In this document: in pieces, positions 8,319-15,998 of the stretch
Layout of the letters: the number at the start of each line of letters is the position of its first letter
Numbering within the stretch: position 1 is the first letter of the stretch
Notes under the pieces: generated by a model
Seen by the model: only the letters and a program-made list of their open reading frames with translations
Database searches by the model: none
Told to the model about the DNA's origin: nothing
From: Candidatus Woesearchaeota archaeon
GTDB taxonomy: Archaea; Nanobdellota; Nanobdellia; Woesearchaeales; UBA11576
Direction: 5' to 3'
DNA length: 35,574 nt
NCBI GenBank assembly: GCA_018668595.1
Contig: JABJCP010000014.1
Coordinates: forward strand, 1 to 35,574
Program-made: the position numbers and the translations under genes

Positions 8319-8786
8319 CTAAAATTTATATTCGTCATTTGCGATTTTCATTTTTTTAGTAATAAAATCTTGTTTGTCAAAATATCCCGTAACAGTAATT
8401 TTTGCACCTTTTTCTTCTGCCCATTTTAATCTTGAATCAATTTCTGCAGCGTCCCAGTTGTTTTTCCCAAATTTCGCATCTAAAGTATTATTATCATCTT
8501 CAAGCCAAACATTAAAATAATAACCATCTTGATCCTGGCCTACAGATCTGATTTTTGCAGATACTTGAAGAACTTTACAAACATAATTATATTCTCTATC
8601 AGATTTTATTTGTTCAATTGAAACTAGTGTTGGGTTTTCCAAACCTTTTTCTAAATCTTTATCGCCAAATCTGCATATTGCAGTTTCTTCTGAAAGATTG
8701 TGATCAGATACTTCTCGTTTACCACAACCAAGTCCAGCAGTACCTGCAATTGCCAATGCGGTTAGTGTTGCAATATATTGTTTCAT
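8319..8786 (-). CDS. Type B OB-like lipoprotein
   Basis: The 155-residue protein has a signal peptide ending AGLGC (Cys21). The OB-like domain (about 50-155) shows TLVSIEQIKSDREYNYVCKV, then YFNVWLEDDNNTLDAKF, helix DAAEIDSRLKWAEEKG, then KITVTGYFDKQDF. The protein ends DEYKF, similar to the Y-x-Leu/Phe end of type C, the only type B protein here to do so. This may be chance or may mark common ancestry of the two domain types. The SD is GAGGAAA. It overlaps a plus-strand shadow frame that has no support. Confidence 0.87.
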   Translation of the reverse strand: MKQYIATLTALAIAGTAGLGCGKREVSDHNLSEETAICRFGDKDLEKGLENPTLVSIEQIKSDREYNYVCKVLQVSAKIRSVGQDQDGYYFNVWLEDDNNTLDAKFGKNNWDAAEIDSRLKWAEEKGAKITVTGYFDKQDFITKKMKIANDEYKF

Positions 8787-8824
8787 TTTGTTTTCCTCTG
8801 TATTAATTTGATTATTATTTTTAA

Positions 8825-9337
8825 TTATAAATTGTAATCAATTCCATCTAAATCAATAATTCCGTCTACAGGAATTATTCTGCCCGAGGGTGGTTGTTGT
8901 GTTATCAGTTTTCTATGTGCTCCTCTGTCATAATCATTTACTTTTTCAGGTATTGAATTTTGTTTTATGAATTCAAGTTGATTTAATTGTCCACCTTCCA
9001 CTTCTCTATAAGTTACTGTAGCATTTCCTTTACGAATTGCACCAGTTGTTGGATAGAGTAATGTTTTTGGTTGTCCTTCATGTTTGATTGTAACCCAAAT
9101 AATATCGTGACTACCCACTCCTCCAGATCTTGCACCAATAAAATAGTTAAAAGCACTAGGCATAACTTCCGTAATAACTCCTTCAATAGTTTGAGGTTCT
9201 CCTAAGTTAAGACCTACTTGAAGATTATTTTCTATTGTTTTGTCTTCTTCTGTTAGAGGAACTGGTTCTTTACAACCCGTACTTAAAGCTAGAGTTGTTG
9301 CTAAAATTCCAATTCCAATTGCTTGATATTTTTTCAT
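8825..9337 (-). CDS. Type C lipoprotein, single domain
   Basis: The 170-residue protein has Gly-Cys at 21-22 after a normal signal peptide. The type C domain fills about 40-170: NLQVGLNLGEPQTIEGVITEV, DIIWVTIKHEG, TLLYPTTGAIRKGNATVTYR, and the end VDGIIDLDGIDYNL. It is a close paralogue of 9389-9904 and 10937-11512; all three share the sequence NLQVGL before the domain. There is no SD; the leader is A-rich. Role at the cell surface is inferred from the lipid anchor only. Confidence 0.9.
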   Translation of the reverse strand: MKKYQAIGIGILATTLALSTGCKEPVPLTEEDKTIENNLQVGLNLGEPQTIEGVITEVMPSAFNYFIGARSGGVGSHDIIWVTIKHEGQPKTLLYPTTGAIRKGNATVTYREVEGGQLNQLEFIKQNSIPEKVNDYDRGAHRKLITQQPPSGRIIPVDGIIDLDGIDYNL

Positions 9338-9388
9338 TTTGATTGCTTTTTTATTTTTGTTAGTTATTTTTTTGATTATTATTTTTAA

Positions 9389-9904
9389 TTATAAATTGTA
9401 ATCAATTCCATCTAAGTCTATGATTCCCTCGACAGGTATTATTTTTCCAGTTGTAGGATTTTGTGTTGCTCTGTTTTTGAATCTATTTGTGTCATATCCT
9501 ACAACTTCTGAAGGTATTGCATTATTTTTTAGGAATTCAAGTTGATTTAATTCACTGTCAATTATTGGTCTGTATGTTACTGTAGCATTGCCTTTTCTAA
9601 CTGCGCCACTTGTAGGATATAACAGAGTTCTACTTTTGTCAAGATCTCTAATTGTAACCCACATAATGTCATAATTACAACCACCTGCTTTATCTGCAAT
9701 AATTAGATAATTAAATGCTCCAGGAGTAACTTCAGTAATCACGCCTTCAAGTTTTATTGGGTCTCCTAATTTAAGACCTACTTGAAGATTTTCAGTTTGT
9801 CTTTGTTCTTCTTGAGTTGGAGGAACTGCTTCTCCACAACCAGTACCTAAAGCTAAAGTTGCTGCTAAGATTCCAATTCCAATTGTTTTATGCGCTAATT
9901 TCAT
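9389..9904 (-). CDS. Type C lipoprotein, single domain
   Basis: I choose the second in-frame ATG (9904; 171 residues) over ATG 9916. It gives a normal signal peptide start (MKLAHKTIG), and GGTAAT in front of it can act as a weak SD. Two other genes here show the same ATGGT-AAA-ATG arrangement. The lipid Cys is 23 (ALGTGC). The domain spans 40-171 with TIRDLDKSRTLLYPTSGAVR, GNATVTYRPI and the end GIIDLDGIDYNL. It is a close paralogue of the flanking gene at 8825-9337, especially over the last 13 residues, which are identical in three genes. Confidence 0.88.
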   Translation of the reverse strand: MKLAHKTIGIGILAATLALGTGCGEAVPPTQEEQRQTENLQVGLKLGDPIKLEGVITEVTPGAFNYLIIADKAGGCNYDIMWVTIRDLDKSRTLLYPTSGAVRKGNATVTYRPIIDSELNQLEFLKNNAIPSEVVGYDTNRFKNRATQNPTTGKIIPVEGIIDLDGIDYNL

Positions 9905-9923
9905 TTTTATTACCATTTAATTT

Positions 9924-10871
9924 TTACAAATCATAACTAACTCCATTATTGTGAACTAATGCATCTGCTTCAACAAAACTTGTACTAAGCGAAGTTAAGT
10001 TTTTACCATGATCCTTAACATATCTTTTAATAAATTCCCTAGAGCTAGCAACTCCGCATTCTAAATGTGCAATTTTAACTTTTGCAACACCTTTATGAAA
10101 ATCACCTTGATAACCTGAAAGCAAAGTTAAAGTTCTATCTCTAGTTTGAAGTGTGATCCAATAAATAGGATAATTTCCTGCATAAAATTTTTCTTCGAAT
10201 TCAAGTTTGTAAGGGATTGAACTAGAATATACTTCAGTAATAGTTCCTTCTACAGTTTCACTTTTTTTTAAATTAAGAAGCTGACCGAATTTTTTTTCTT
10301 TGCATTTTTTTTTTCTTTTAGGAGGATTTTCATTTTCAGAATCATATCTAATTCTATCTCTGTGCATTATTCCATTTGCATAGATTTTTCGATCTCCATG
10401 TTCAGATCCTATATTTCTATCTTTTGCATAACGTTTAATGAAATCTAAATGTTGAAACATTCCTCCACTAATAGGTCTAAAACTGATGGTTGCTTTACCT
10501 TTGTGAATTCCGCCAGTATCTTGATAAATAAGATCGTATGAATTTCCCGAGTCATCAATAAATTTAACTCTTAACGATGGATGATTAACTTGCATTCCTT
10601 TTCTACCCTTACTTTGAAAATAATCAAATTCAACAGGTAAAATATTTGCAATAAGTCCGTGAACTTTAACTGTGTCGCAAAGAATACTTCCAAGTCCATC
10701 TTCAGAATTATATGTTTTAGCATCACATTTTTCTTGTTTAGATTGTTTGCTTTCTTTTTTAGTTTCTTTTTTTGGTTTGTTTTTACCTGCTACGGTTGAA
10801 TTTGTAAATCCTCCTATAGCTAAAGCTGAAGCAATTAATGCAATAGTTCCAAACTTTGTTGAGTTATTCAT
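9924..10871 (-). CDS. Secreted protein with two type C domains
   Basis: The 315-residue protein has an N-terminal hydrophobic stretch (about 7-22) but no lipobox Cys, so it may be released or stay anchored by the signal helix. A lysine-rich linker leads to domain 1 (about 64-180), which ends in RIRYDSE. A second lysine-rich linker leads to domain 2 (about 198-315), which ends GVSYDL. Domain 1 carries LIYQDTGGIHKGKATISFRP and domain 2 carries DFHKGVAKVKI, so both keep the K-G strand. The linker between domains is encoded by A-runs of eight and ten bases. There is no SD. Lack of the lipid Cys sets it apart from its neighbours. Confidence 0.87.
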   Translation of the reverse strand: MNNSTKFGTIALIASALAIGGFTNSTVAGKNKPKKETKKESKQSKQEKCDAKTYNSEDGLGSILCDTVKVHGLIANILPVEFDYFQSKGRKGMQVNHPSLRVKFIDDSGNSYDLIYQDTGGIHKGKATISFRPISGGMFQHLDFIKRYAKDRNIGSEHGDRKIYANGIMHRDRIRYDSENENPPKRKKKCKEKKFGQLLNLKKSETVEGTITEVYSSSIPYKLEFEEKFYAGNYPIYWITLQTRDRTLTLLSGYQGDFHKGVAKVKIAHLECGVASSREFIKRYVKDHGKNLTSLSTSFVEADALVHNNGVSYDL

Positions 10872-10936
10872 TTTTATTTTTATTATTTTTTTTTATCTTT
10901 GTTTGATTTTTTTATTCTTTCAATTTGATTTTCATT

Positions 10937-11512
10937 TTATAAGTTGTAATCAATTCCGTCTAGGTCAATAATTCCTTCGACAGGTATTGTAGTTCCTTTT
11001 GTTGTTTTTTGTCGTGTATGTGCATCAATTTTATTCCAATCTCTAGGAACAACATTTGCTTTAATAAAATCAAGTTGATTTAATTGTCCGCCTGCCACTT
11101 CTCTATAAGTTACTTTAGCATTACCTTTGTGAATTGCTCCACTTGTTGGATAAAGTAATGTTTTTAATTCTCCTTGATTTTTTATTGTAACCCAAGTTAT
11201 GCTGTGGTTACATCCATAACCTTCACTACCGCTATAATGAACAAAATAATTAAATTCTCCAGGTGTTATTTCAGTAATTACTCCGTCTATGTTTTGAGGT
11301 TCATCTAAATCAAGACCTACTTGAAGATTATTTCGAATTTTGGTTTGTTCTGCTTGAGTTTTTATTGGATCTTCAATTGATTCTTCTTCTAGTTTTTTTG
11401 GATCTTCTTGTTTTGTTTCAGTTTGGTTAGGTCCTTCTTTTTTACAACTTATACTACTTAATGCAATAGTTGTAGCTAAAATTCCAATTCCGAGTTTTTG
11501 ATATTTTTTCAT
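10937..11512 (-). CDS. Type C lipoprotein with acidic linker
   Basis: The 191-residue protein has Ser-Cys at 22-23 as the lipid site. An acidic linker (24-60) is followed by the type C domain (about 62-191) with NLQVGLDLDEPQNIDGVITE, SITWVTIKNQG, TLLYPTSGAIHKGNAKVTYR and the end VEGIIDLDGIDYNL. It groups with 8825-9337 and 9389-9904 although the unrelated two-domain gene lies between them. The SD is at most GAGA. The first Cys inside the domain (YGCNHS) is in the loop where several paralogues have Cys. Confidence 0.9.
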   Translation of the reverse strand: MKKYQKLGIGILATTIALSSISCKKEGPNQTETKQEDPKKLEEESIEDPIKTQAEQTKIRNNLQVGLDLDEPQNIDGVITEITPGEFNYFVHYSGSEGYGCNHSITWVTIKNQGELKTLLYPTSGAIHKGNAKVTYREVAGGQLNQLDFIKANVVPRDWNKIDAHTRQKTTKGTTIPVEGIIDLDGIDYNL

Positions 11513-11574
11513 TTTTATTTTCTCTTGATTTTTTTATTTTGATTATATTTTTTTGTAATGTTTGTTTAGTTTTT

Positions 11575-12054
11575 TTATTCTTTTTTTTCTGTTTCTTTTT
11601 CAGTATAAATTGTGCCATTGATAATTAAATATTCTGCATCTATTTGCGACCCATTAAATCTTCCTTGAACTGTAACATATTGTTCTATTTCTTTTGCAGC
11701 TTTAAGTTCTGCACACATCTTGGTTAATTTTTTTCGGTCACCAGATTCACTTTCGTATAATACAGTTACTGTATTTTTTTCAACTCCTAATACGAAATAT
11801 AAATTGGTTCTCCCTCTACTTTGTAATTCTATTGAGATTGGTGTTGCGCTAACAGAAACTCTTTTACATGTATAACTTTCTGCATCATTTGTAATATATC
11901 TAATATTTATTTCAGTTACTCTATCATCGAGTTTGTCTGATTCAGATAATTCGCATTTTTTCCCCATTTCTGCTTCTGTTCGAGTATTACATCCGGGTGT
12001 AGTTGCAAGTCCAAACACTGTAGCCATTGTTAGTAATGTTGATAAGTATTTCAT
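11575..12054 (-). CDS. Type B OB-like lipoprotein
   Basis: This is one of three tandem copies (with 12067-12537 and 12550-13017) that share MKYLST, a signal peptide ending TTPGC (Cys22) and RTEAEMGK after the anchor. The OB-like domain (about 45-155) has CKRVSVSATPIS, NLYFVLGVEKNTVTVLY, a helix (AELKAAKE) and YVTVQGRFNGSQIDAEYLII. The SD AGGTAAAT contains the stop codon TAG of the upstream gene, so translation of the pair is probably coupled. It is the most diverged of the triplet within the domain. Confidence 0.88.
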   Translation of the reverse strand: MKYLSTLLTMATVFGLATTPGCNTRTEAEMGKKCELSESDKLDDRVTEINIRYITNDAESYTCKRVSVSATPISIELQSRGRTNLYFVLGVEKNTVTVLYESESGDRKKLTKMCAELKAAKEIEQYVTVQGRFNGSQIDAEYLIINGTIYTEKETEKKE

Positions 12055-12066
12055 TTTTTTATTTAC

Positions 12067-12537
12067 CTATTTTTGTTCTTGTTGAGTATAAGTAACATCA
12101 TTAATTGTCAGATAATCTATTTTTACATATGCTCCATTAAATCTACCTTCAACTTTGACTTTTTTTCCTAATTTGATCATGGCTTTAAGTTCTGAATCTA
12201 TTTTAGCAATTTTAAAATCATCATCTTGTCCATAATATCTGGTTGTTATTGTTTTAGTATCTTCTTCTAATACAATAAATAATCCTGCGCGTTCATGATA
12301 GAGTGTTTTTGATGTTGATATTGGTACGCCTCTAACAGAAACTTTTTTACAAGTGTGGCTTTCTTTATCGTTTGCCATATCATAAACAGTTGTTTCGATA
12401 GTTTCATCATTCTTTTTTTCTTCTTCACTTAATTTGCAAGCTTTTCCCATTTCTGCTTCTGTTCGATTATTACATCCTGGTGTTGTTGCAAGTCCAAAAA
12501 CCGCAGCCATTGTTAGTATTGTTGATAAGTATTTCAT
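12067..12537 (-). CDS. Type B OB-like lipoprotein
   Basis: The middle member of the triplet has 156 residues and Cys22 as lipid site. It shares with its upstream sister the block TIETTVYDMANDKE (46-59) and the strand KVKVEGRFNGA. The strand pattern LFIVLEEDTKTITTRYY is typical of OB strands 2 and 3. A Cys in CKLSEE and one in HTCKKVSV recur in all three copies and could pair. The SD is weak (TTAGATAAAT, holding the upstream stop TAG). Confidence 0.88.
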   Translation of the reverse strand: MKYLSTILTMAAVFGLATTPGCNNRTEAEMGKACKLSEEEKKNDETIETTVYDMANDKESHTCKKVSVRGVPISTSKTLYHERAGLFIVLEEDTKTITTRYYGQDDDFKIAKIDSELKAMIKLGKKVKVEGRFNGAYVKIDYLTINDVTYTQQEQK

Positions 12538-12549
12538 TTTTTTATTTAT

Positions 12550-13017
12550 CTAATTTTTTTTAATTTCAGTGTATGTGACTTCGTTAATTGTAAAATTTTC
12601 TGCATTGATAAATGCGCCATTAAATCTACCTTCAACTTTAACTTTTTTTCCTAACTTAATTGAAGCATCTACTTCAGTTTCCATTCGTGTGGTTTTAATT
12701 ATATCTCCACTATGACTGCTGTATAAAACACTAATTGTTTTATTATCATCAATTAATACTGTAAATAGATTTGCATGGCCACTCGTATTTTTAACAGTTA
12801 GAGGCTTTGCAGTAACACTTATTTTTTTACAAGCATACATTTCTTTATCATTTGCCATATCATAAACAGTAGTTTCAATAGTTTCTTCGGCAGCTTTCTC
12901 TTCTTTGGATAGCTCGCAATTTTTTCCCATTTCTGCTTCTGTTCGATTGAAACATCCAGGTGTTGTCGCAAGTCCAAAAACTGCAGCCATTGTTAGTAAT
13001 GTTGATAAGTATTTCAT
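12550..13017 (-). CDS. Type B OB-like lipoprotein
   Basis: The first-transcribed member of the triplet (155 residues) has Cys22 as lipid site. The domain includes CKKISVTAKPLTV, NLFTVLIDDNKTISVLY and KVKVEGRFNGAFINAENFTI. It has the strongest ribosome binding site of the three (GGAGGAAAT, about seven bases from ATG), with the other two copies having progressively merged stop/SD signals. This fits a duplication in which the first gene drives expression of the following ones. Confidence 0.88.
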   Translation of the reverse strand: MKYLSTLLTMAAVFGLATTPGCFNRTEAEMGKNCELSKEEKAAEETIETTVYDMANDKEMYACKKISVTAKPLTVKNTSGHANLFTVLIDDNKTISVLYSSHSGDIIKTTRMETEVDASIKLGKKVKVEGRFNGAFINAENFTINEVTYTEIKKN

Positions 13018-13032
13018 TTTGATTTCCTCCAG

Positions 13033-13512
13033 TTACAAATCGTAACTTACTCCTCCTTTGACAATAATTCCATCAGTTCGAATTTCCATATTTCCAGAAT
13101 CAAATTCTCCATCTTGGGTAACATACTTATTGATGAATGCTGATGCTGTGAATTTATTATTTTTTACAGGATTGTATTTTATCTTTGCACGTCCTCTGTG
13201 AAATCCTGAAGTGAATGGATAAAGAAGTGTTTTTGTTTCATCAATTTCAGTTTTGATTGTTATCCAAGTTATTGGATGAGAATTTCCATATCCTGATGAT
13301 TCCATTTTAGGTCTTGTTTTGTAAGGTACAAAACTATGATCAATATCAATAATAATTCCATCAATTGTTTGCTCTTCTCCAAGATTTATGTGATTTCCTG
13401 ATTGTCCAGAAACATTATATTCGCTTTGATTTTTAGGAGGATCTGAAGGACAACTTGCTAAAAATATTGATGATGCAATTAATAATGCAGTATGTTTAAC
13501 ACTAGTTTTCAT
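13033..13512 (-). CDS. Type C lipoprotein, first gene after the promoter gap
   Basis: The 159-residue protein has the canonical lipobox LASC (Cys21), the best in the window. The type C domain (about 42-159) contains EEQTIDGIIIDI, PITWITIKT, TLLYPFTSGFHRGRAKIKYN and the end TDGIIVKGGVSYDL. The SD GGTGA is seven bases from ATG. It is the first reading frame downstream of the BRE/TATA promoter at 13669-13684, with an untranslated leader of about 130 bases. It therefore probably starts the transcription unit that runs left through the type B, type C and type A genes. Confidence 0.9.
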   Translation of the reverse strand: MKTSVKHTALLIASSIFLASCPSDPPKNQSEYNVSGQSGNHINLGEEQTIDGIIIDIDHSFVPYKTRPKMESSGYGNSHPITWITIKTEIDETKTLLYPFTSGFHRGRAKIKYNPVKNNKFTASAFINKYVTQDGEFDSGNMEIRTDGIIVKGGVSYDL

Positions 13513-13785
13513 TGTTTTTCACCGTATAGTTTGGGCTCTACTTTGGTTTATTTTGATTAATTAGATAGGTTAGACTATTATGTCTATCAAAATCTATAAT
13601 TTTCCCCTCTTTTTTCTCAACAAAATGTAATTATAATGCTATATTATATACTAGCAAACACACTTCTCTTTATAAACCTTTCGGTATTTTATCACTTCTA
13701 AGTGGTTAAATAAATTAATTTCTTATTGGTTGCGCACAGGATCTGAAATGCTAAAATTATGGATTTTCAGAATTTATAATTTAGA
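13513..13785 (-). promoter_or_regulatory. Promoter-bearing intergenic gap (273 bases)
   Basis: This is one of only two gaps above 200 bases. It holds the promoter listed separately, a leader of about 130 bases, and a possible leader hairpin (TAGAC at 13571-13575 with GTCTA at 13582-13586 region, approximate). A weak hairpin at about 13745-13775 (CTGAAA with TTTCAG) follows the stop of the upstream gene and might end its transcript. No open frame in it looks real. Base composition is less T-run dominated than other spacers. Confidence 0.6.
13669..13684 (-). promoter_or_regulatory. Archaeal BRE plus TATA-box promoter
   Basis: Read on the minus strand the sequence is CCGAAAGGTTTATAAA. CCGAAAGG is a purine-rich BRE and TTTATAAA a consensus archaeal TATA box. 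Transcription would be expected to start about 25 bases downstream, near 13645, giving a leader of about 130 bases before the gene at 13033-13512. It is the clearest archaeal promoter in the window and the main evidence for the domain of life. No -35/-10 pair of the bacterial type is visible here. Confidence 0.75.
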
Positions 13786-14262
13786 TTACAGCTTATATTC
13801 TATGCCTTCTTCTAGCATGATGATGCCATCAGTAAATAAAGTTGAACCATTATCGTGACAAATACCGTTGAGATTGTGTGTTGTATTTACTAATTTACAT
13901 TTTGAAATAATATTTTTTTTAACAGGTCTATAAGTAATATTTGCAATACCTTGTTTGAATCCTACGCCCCAAGGATAAATTAGTTGTTTTGTTCCTTCGT
14001 GATCTTTTACAGTAAGATAAGTCATTTTTTTATTTCCTGAATATTTTCTGTAATTACGTTTTTCATGCATAACATCATAATCAACATCAAATGTTTCTAT
14101 TTTTACAACTGTACATTCGATTGTTTCTGATTCTTTAAGTTCCACTTGTGGTAGAGTTGTTTTAGTTTTTTCTTCTTGAGTTTCTTTTTTAATACAACCT
14201 GGAGCAAAAATTAATCCTGTACTAATTGTTGCAATTCCTATGATTTCAGTTAATTTATTCAT
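13786..14262 (-). CDS. Type C lipoprotein, tandem duplicate
   Basis: I start at ATG 14262 (158 residues) because GGTGA stands eight bases in front of it and the sister gene starts at the same residue (MNKLTEI). The upstream ATG at 14274 would add only MVNK. The lipid Cys is 23 (FAPGC). The domain (about 43-158) has ETIECTVVKIE, KMTYLTVKDHEG, LIYPWGVGFKQGIANITYRP and the end TDGIIMLEEGIEYKL. A CKLV...GICHD pair of Cys lies before the last strand and is shared with the sister as CELI...DCKDD. It is the last gene before the promoter gap. Confidence 0.9.
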   Translation of the reverse strand: MNKLTEIIGIATISTGLIFAPGCIKKETQEEKTKTTLPQVELKESETIECTVVKIETFDVDYDVMHEKRNYRKYSGNKKMTYLTVKDHEGTKQLIYPWGVGFKQGIANITYRPVKKNIISKCKLVNTTHNLNGICHDNGSTLFTDGIIMLEEGIEYKL

Positions 14263-14280
14263 TTTATTCACCAAGTATAA

Positions 14281-14754
14281 TTACAGCTTATATTCAATAC
14301 CATTTTCTGCCATAATGAGTCCATCTGCAAAAAAAGTTGAACCATCATCTTTACAATCATATTTTATATTATGAGTCGCATTTATTAATTCGCAACTACT
14401 AAAATTCTTTTCGCTAGTAATTGGTTTAAATGTAATGTTTGCAATGCCTGGTTTTTGACCAATTCCCCAAGGATAAATTAATTTTTTATGACCCTCATAA
14501 CTTTGTACTGTGATGTAAGACATTTTTTTTGATTTAGTTTCGTCATAACATCTGCATTTATTATAAAGAGTATATTCAACAACAATATCTTCAACTTTAA
14601 CAATTGAGCCTTCAATAGTCTCTGAATCTGTAAGTTCCACTTGAGGTGGAGGAGTTTTGGTTTTTTCATTGCCTTCTTTTTTAATACAACCTGGAGCAAA
14701 AATTAATCCTGCACTAATTGTCGCAATTCCCATAATTTCAGTTAATTTATTCAT
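14281..14754 (-). CDS. Type C lipoprotein, tandem duplicate
   Basis: The 157-residue sister of 13786-14262 differs mainly in the loop after the first strand, where this copy has CRCY. The signal peptide and lipid Cys (23) are almost identical. It keeps LIYPWGIGQKPGIANITFKP and ends GIEYKL. The SD GAGGCGAG is a good match. The 123-base gap upstream contains no promoter I would defend. A second minus-strand frame at 14478-14699 is a shadow of this gene in another phase. Confidence 0.9.
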   Translation of the reverse strand: MNKLTEIMGIATISAGLIFAPGCIKKEGNEKTKTPPPQVELTDSETIEGSIVKVEDIVVEYTLYNKCRCYDETKSKKMSYITVQSYEGHKKLIYPWGIGQKPGIANITFKPITSEKNFSSCELINATHNIKYDCKDDGSTFFADGLIMAENGIEYKL

Positions 14755-14877
14755 TTTTTCTCGCCTCGAAATATTATTTATTTATTTTTATCATTTATTA
14801 GTTTAGTATAATGTTCTTTTAATAGTTATCATTTTTAATTACTATATTGTCTTAACTTTTCCTCTTTTTTTCATGAT

Positions 14878-15981
14878 TTAAAGATTGTAATCAATACCAT
14901 CAACATCAATAATTCCATCTGCAGAAATACTTGCAGAACCTGCAACTTTAAGATTTTTATCTGGATAATCATAAAAATAACTTTTTAAAAAAGATGATTT
15001 TTTAAACTTTTTTTCAGGTAAATTCACAAATTTTATTTTTGCAGGTCCTTTATGAATTCCATTTATCGACGGATAAACAAGATCTAAAATTTCATTATCT
15101 CTTGTTTTAATTAAAACCCAATTAATAGGATATGATCCACAGCTACCTTTATTATCTCCATCATAATAGTGTTGAATAAATCCTGGATAAGTTTCAATAA
15201 TTGTTCCTTCAATTACTTGATTTAATTTTTTATTTGTTTTATCTTCTTTTTTATTTTTATTTTCTTTTGGTAACTCTTTTTTATTTTGATTAACATATGT
15301 AACTTTTTTTACAATTCCTTGTGTTGTTATTTGTTCCTTGCCATTTTCTGAACCTATTTTTTCATAATCGGATATAAATTCTTTAATAAATTTCAGTTGA
15401 TTAACTTTATTACTTGGTGCAGGCCAATATTCAATTTCAACATATCCTTTATGGAATCCTCCTGTTTCTGGAAAAATTAAATCATATGTTTGCCCATCAT
15501 TGACTGTTAACCAAGTTATAGGATAAACACAATCAAATAATTTAGGAGAAAAACTAATATGATAATTAATAGATCCAGTTTTAATCTCGACAAGTTTACC
15601 TTTTATTATAACTGGTTTTTTTAATTTAATATATTTCAATTCAGAATCTAAATCATTACTCTCGACGTAAGTTTTAGAATCTTTCGTATTTGAAAGTAGA
15701 CCATATAATAAATCAACTTTCCTTAAGCTTTTTTTTACTTCTGTTAAATCATTATTTGTTTCTGTTAAGCTCGCTTTTATTTTTGCATTTATTTGTTTGT
15801 CAAGTACTTCTTCTAATGCAGATAATCTAAATTCTGTTGCTTGAAGTCTTTCTTGTATAATTTCTGTTTCTTTTTTTCCTGGTATTTTTTCCCCAAATAT
15901 TTTGCTACATCCAGGACTAGCAGCTAATCCAAGTGCAACTAAAGAAACTAATGCAGTTTTTGGAAATTGTTTGTAATTCAT
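14878..15981 (-). CDS. Long lipoprotein: coiled coil and two type C domains
   Basis: The 367-residue protein has Gly-Cys at 24-25. Residues about 36-95 form a heptad-like helix (ERLQATEFRLSALEEVLDKQ), a likely oligomerising stalk. Domain 1 (about 118-235) has PITWLTVNDGQTYDLIFPET and YVEIEYWPAP. A lysine/asparagine linker leads to domain 2 (about 255-367), which ends GIIDVDGIDYNL. It shares this layout with the next gene upstream. The ATG is preceded by nothing but A: a run of 20 A, counting the first base of the start codon and the end of the upstream stop codon. There is no SD, so initiation must use the A-rich leader or coupling. Confidence 0.9.
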   Translation of the reverse strand: MNYKQFPKTALVSLVALGLAASPGCSKIFGEKIPGKKETEIIQERLQATEFRLSALEEVLDKQINAKIKASLTETNNDLTEVKKSLRKVDLLYGLLSNTKDSKTYVESNDLDSELKYIKLKKPVIIKGKLVEIKTGSINYHISFSPKLFDCVYPITWLTVNDGQTYDLIFPETGGFHKGYVEIEYWPAPSNKVNQLKFIKEFISDYEKIGSENGKEQITTQGIVKKVTYVNQNKKELPKENKNKKEDKTNKKLNQVIEGTIIETYPGFIQHYYDGDNKGSCGSYPINWVLIKTRDNEILDLVYPSINGIHKGPAKIKFVNLPEKKFKKSSFLKSYFYDYPDKNLKVAGSASISADGIIDVDGIDYNL

Positions 15982-15998
15982 TTTTTTTTTTTTTTTTT

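Noticed and set aside
14478-14699. A 73-codon minus-strand frame in another phase of 14281-14754
   Set aside because: Lysine/leucine-rich translation of A-rich DNA, fully inside a gene with clear paralogues. The same applies to 35228-35413.
14755-14877. Promoter in the gap before 14281-14754
   Set aside because: Several AT-rich words are present but no BRE next to a TATA-like box at a suitable distance.
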